Below, one piece after another: positions 7,255 to 9,457 of a stretch of 9,457 nucleotides of DNA. Numbering within the stretch: the first letter of the stretch is position 1; the number at the start of each line of letters is the position of its first letter. Under the pieces are notes generated by a model that made no database searches, had not been told where the DNA came from, and saw only the letters and a list, made by a program, of their open reading frames with translations. Position numbers and translations under genes: made by a program. Origin of the DNA: an uncultured Clostridia bacterium (GTDB lineage Bacteria; Bacillota_A; Clostridia; Christensenellales; Aristaeellaceae); the NCBI GenBank assembly GCA_946408865.1, contig CAMJTZ010000067.1, forward strand, positions 1 to 9,457, in the 5' to 3' direction.

Positions 7255-7298
7255 TATCCGTTCTTCCCTTCATTGTCCGGAGCACGATTCCGGATCAT
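7254..7298 (-). other. Short frame overlapping the DUF2974 start, possible coupling ORF
   Basis: A 14-codon frame (ATG at 7298-7296) ends in TAA at 7256-7254 and shares one base with the DUF2974 start codon (TAATG). A strong GGAGGAG motif (complement of 7317-7323) lies 18 bases before this ATG and 13 bases before another ATG (7303-7301) that is followed at once by a stop. This arrangement could deliver ribosomes to the weakly marked DUF2974 start. Whether it is translated cannot be judged, and the peptide resembles nothing I know. Confidence 0.25.
7276..7294 (-). repeat. Inverted repeat in the 148-base intergenic gap
   Basis: Two copies of the palindrome TCCGGA (7276-7281 and 7289-7294) flank a 7-base loop and can pair as a 6-bp stem in the leader of the DUF2974 gene. 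No U run follows. It could be an mRNA processing or regulatory hairpin, a dyad for a DNA-binding protein, or chance. Confidence 0.3.
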
Positions 7299-7381
7299 AT
7301 CATATACCGCAGGGTTCTCCTCCGCTGCCGGTGTTTGCGTCTCTTTTCGCTTCTCCCCGATGCTCCGGTCCGCATTTTTCT

Positions 7382-7396
7382 GTTTCCGCGGGAAAC
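7382..7396 (-). repeat. Hairpin after the deaminase-like gene
   Basis: GTTTCC-GCG-GGAAAC forms a 6-bp stem with a 3-base loop, 6 bases after the deaminase-like stop codon (7405-7403). The minus-strand transcript continues into an A-rich rather than U-rich stretch, so it does not look like an intrinsic terminator. A role in stabilising the 3' end or in processing is possible. Confidence 0.3.
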
Positions 7397-7402
7397 GTTC
7401 CT

Positions 7403-9457
7403 TCAGGTTTCCGTCGCCAGGATTTCCTCTGCGCTCCCCATCTTCCGCACGTAGCCGTCCAGCATCTTCGCTTTTTCCGTCAGCCCGCGGGACCGCGGAT
7501 TGATAAAGATCCGGTGATGGTTGCTGCTGTTGCGCGCCTGCTGAATCAGATTCAGCGCGGCGGAGTTTCCGTCAAATGCCAGCAGCGTGGAGGGTCTGTT
7601 GCGGAACACCTCATAGGATACGCTCTTGTACAGTCCCAGTCCGGAGCTTTCAATGGAGATCAGGATCCCGACGCCCGCCGCACGGAGCATCTCCGCCGCC
7701 GTCTTCGGCAGCCGGTTCGGTACGACAGCGCATACCGTAAACCGTCCCGCCGCCTGCCGGACCAGGTATCCCTCCTGTCCCAGCAGGGTATGGCCAACCA
7801 CAAAAAACACCTTCGAAGGGTCCGCCTTTGCCAGCATTTCGTCAATCAGCACCCGGTCCTCTTTCCGGATCGTTGTCCGGCGTGCGCTGCTGTTGAAGCT
7901 GCCGCCGCAGATCACGATCGGGTGTGAATTTTCCGGCAGAACAGCCAGCCGGTCTTTCAGAGCTTCCTCCGCGCTGACGGTTTTTCCGGTCTGCTGCAGA
8001 ACAATCTCCGGTTTTGCGGTTTTTTCCAGAGCGCGTTCGTAATACTGCTCGATATCGTTCCCGGCACAGGCCTGCCGGAATCTTTCCTGTTTTTTCTCAA
8101 AAACCCTGATGCTGCCGTCCAGCAGTCCGTCCTCCCCCTGCCGCATCCGCTGCAGTTCTTTCGTTCCGAGCCCAAGCAGCTTCTCCAGGCTCAGTTCCTC
8201 GTCAATGGAGTTGGTTCCGTACAGCGCGCCGCCGTCCGTTCCCTGAACGCAGCGGATGCCCGCCTGCAGATACTGCCGCAGCGGATACTTTTCCAGTGAG
8301 CTCAGATTGTTCAGCCGGACATTCGAAGTGATCTGGAATTCGAGGGTTACGTTATTCTCCCGCATCTCCTCCAGCAGCTTCTTCCCTTTCGCGCTTTGCA
8401 GATTGCAGGTGTACAGGCCGTGGCCGATCCGCAGCGGCGGCATCTCCTGCCCCGGAGAGAGGGCTTCCTTCACGCAGTGGATACTGTTCGCCACATTGTC
8501 CCGCAGGCTGTCATTCTCTCCCGCGTGAATCCGGATCACAAACCCGGGATGCTCTCCGGCGACCGCCGTCAGTTCCCGGATCACGCCGCGGAGTTCGAGA
8601 ATATCGTTGATTTCTTCACCGACAATGTCAGCGCCCGCCACATACGGATCGCCGGCGACGGTCCGCAGGCACCGCAGATTTTCCGCCAGATAGTCCGCCG
8701 GCGTCCGGTGATCCTGTACAATGGTTAAGGGAACCCTGCGGATTCCCGCCAGGAACCGGAGCAGCACGCCGGTCTCCCGGGTGACCTGCGGCATAATCTC
8801 ATGGATCTCGCGGAGCCTGGCCGGGAAGAGCGCGCTGTTGAGCAGCGCCGTGTCGGAAATCTCGGCATATTCGATCCCGTACCGCCTGTATGTCCGGGCA
8901 ATCCACAGCAGCAGATCCTGGAACAGCGTATTCCGGCAGTACCGGTCTTCCTCCCTGTCCCGATGCATCTTCTCGGCATATGCCCGTACTTCCGGATCGG
9001 GAATTCCGTCCGGATTGATTCCGCTGAAGCGGGATGCCGAAGGTTTCCCGCGGGTGAATACATAACGGTACAGGTAAACCTTCTCCAGGTCGGCGAAAAC
9101 GGCCTGCCCGTCTTTCGGAATGGTCAGGGAGTTCCGGATGCGGCCGATATTCTCCGCCGCGTTCTTCGGATTGCCAAGAATCAGGTCAGCAAAGTTGATA
9201 AATGTGAAATCGTCGATCCGGCGCTCCCGGTGCCGTCCGGTCAGCCCGGTATCCCCCAGCTGTTCCTCCGCGGCCCTGCGGGTCTCCTCCAGCGCGGAAA
9301 TCTGTTCCTCCGTGCATTTCAGGTCCAGCTTTTTGATATAGTAATACGGATACCGGATCTGGTGGATCAGGCCCAGTGCAATCAGCACATCCGGCGGAAG
9401 ATTGCCGTTCATGTGCGTGTGCAGGTCCGTCCGGAACTTGCAGTCGCTGCGGATATA
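7403..9457 (-). CDS. Adenosine-deaminase-like protein with C-terminal Rossmann-like (possibly SLOG) domain, partial
   Basis: At least 684 residues are visible and the N-terminus lies beyond the right edge. Numbered from the first visible codon, residues 7-17 (CKFRTDLHTHM) are the HxH metal motif of the adenosine/AMP deaminase superfamily. The internal ATG at 9412 falls just after this motif, so it is not the start. An insert of about 95 residues, larger than in canonical adenosine deaminase, precedes EYAEIS (196-201). Then come HAGEN (311-315; metal His and catalytic Glu), RIGHGLY (343-349) and GTDGGALYG (406-414). The last keeps the metal Asp but has Gly where the base-contacting Asp normally sits. 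Residues about 512-670 form a separate alpha/beta unit: strand PIVICGGSFN, strand FFVVGHTLLGQEGYLVR, strand GILISIESSGLG. This recalls SLOG/DprA-LOG nucleotide-binding folds. Deamination of a nucleoside or nucleotide derivative is likely, but the substrate is unknown. The SLOG label is tentative. Confidence 0.82.
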   Translation of the reverse strand, partial: YIRSDCKFRTDLHTHMNGNLPPDVLIALGLIHQIRYPYYYIKKLDLKCTEEQISALEETRRAAEEQLGDTGLTGRHRERRIDDFTFINFADLILGNPKNAAENIGRIRNSLTIPKDGQAVFADLEKVYLYRYVFTRGKPSASRFSGINPDGIPDPEVRAYAEKMHRDREEDRYCRNTLFQDLLLWIARTYRRYGIEYAEISDTALLNSALFPARLREIHEIMPQVTRETGVLLRFLAGIRRVPLTIVQDHRTPADYLAENLRCLRTVAGDPYVAGADIVGEEINDILELRGVIRELTAVAGEHPGFVIRIHAGENDSLRDNVANSIHCVKEALSPGQEMPPLRIGHGLYTCNLQSAKGKKLLEEMRENNVTLEFQITSNVRLNNLSSLEKYPLRQYLQAGIRCVQGTDGGALYGTNSIDEELSLEKLLGLGTKELQRMRQGEDGLLDGSIRVFEKKQERFRQACAGNDIEQYYERALEKTAKPEIVLQQTGKTVSAEEALKDRLAVLPENSHPIVICGGSFNSSARRTTIRKEDRVLIDEMLAKADPSKVFFVVGHTLLGQEGYLVRQAAGRFTVCAVVPNRLPKTAAEMLRAAGVGILISIESSGLGLYKSVSYEVFRNRPSTLLAFDGNSAALNLIQQARNSSNHHRIFINPRSRGLTEKAKMLDGYVRKMGSAEEILATET

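Noticed and set aside
7382..7396. Intrinsic terminator after the deaminase-like gene
   Set aside because: The stem is only 6 bp and is followed on the minus strand by an A-rich stretch rather than a U run.
7311..7400. Frame-shifted C-terminal extension of the deaminase-like protein
   Set aside because: Two other frames stay open for some 50 codons past the stop, but this is common in such composition, and the annotated C-terminus reads naturally to its stop.
5953..7503. Long plus-strand frame of 516 codons
   Set aside because: It is the antisense of the DUF2974 hydrolase and the start of yggS. It has no recognisable domain.
7403..9457. RADAR (RdrB) call for the deaminase-like gene
   Set aside because: No RdrA-type ATPase is in the window, and the C-terminal Rossmann-like unit is not something I can match to RdrB. 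The resemblance is only at superfamily level.

Overview
The window looks like chromosomal DNA of an anaerobic Firmicute (class Clostridia), probably from a gut or rumen community. This rests on the protein families: an Mbeg1-like DUF2974 hydrolase, an M29 aminopeptidase, and an aldo/keto-reductase-family protein with a C-terminal two-cluster ferredoxin region. Coding is dense, gaps are short, Shine-Dalgarno sites are purine-rich, and base composition appears moderately GC-rich. I cannot name the genus. No tRNA, rRNA, CRISPR array, insertion sequence or phage gene was seen.

Right and centre (9457 to 1254, all on the minus strand): seven genes run in one direction. In transcription order they are: a large adenosine-deaminase-like protein with a C-terminal Rossmann-like domain, whose N-terminus leaves the window at the right edge; a DUF2974 alpha/beta hydrolase; the PLP-homeostasis protein YggS; a NUDIX-HD fusion; a small ABM-domain monooxygenase-like protein; the ferredoxin-type aldo/keto-reductase-like protein; and an M29 aminopeptidase. 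Gaps are 31 to 61 bases, except for 148 bases between the first two genes. That larger gap holds two small hairpins and a short upstream frame that ends in a TAATG overlap with the DUF2974 start. A small symmetric hairpin at 1231-1247 lies just after the aminopeptidase and may be a shared terminator.

Left (1 to 1231): two broken genes meet head to head at about position 905. On the minus strand is the C-terminal part of a right-handed parallel beta-helix (pectate-lyase-like) protein. On the plus strand is only the DNA-binding C-terminus of an AraC-family regulator. Homology to each family runs almost to the same few bases, around a CTCGAG palindrome. The simplest biological reading is one deletion inside a divergent regulator/carbohydrate-enzyme pair; an assembly chimera is the main alternative. 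At the extreme left edge a strong ribosome binding site and ATG mark the start of another minus-strand gene.

How the genes might work together: the deaminase/Rossmann protein and the NUDIX-HD protein both point to processing of nucleotides or nucleoside derivatives. The other genes are general housekeeping or redox functions, and a shared pathway is not shown. The most unusual items are the deaminase-Rossmann fusion with a changed base-recognition Asp, the NUDIX-HD fusion, the aldo/keto-reductase-like protein lacking two of the four catalytic residues, and the head-to-head junction.
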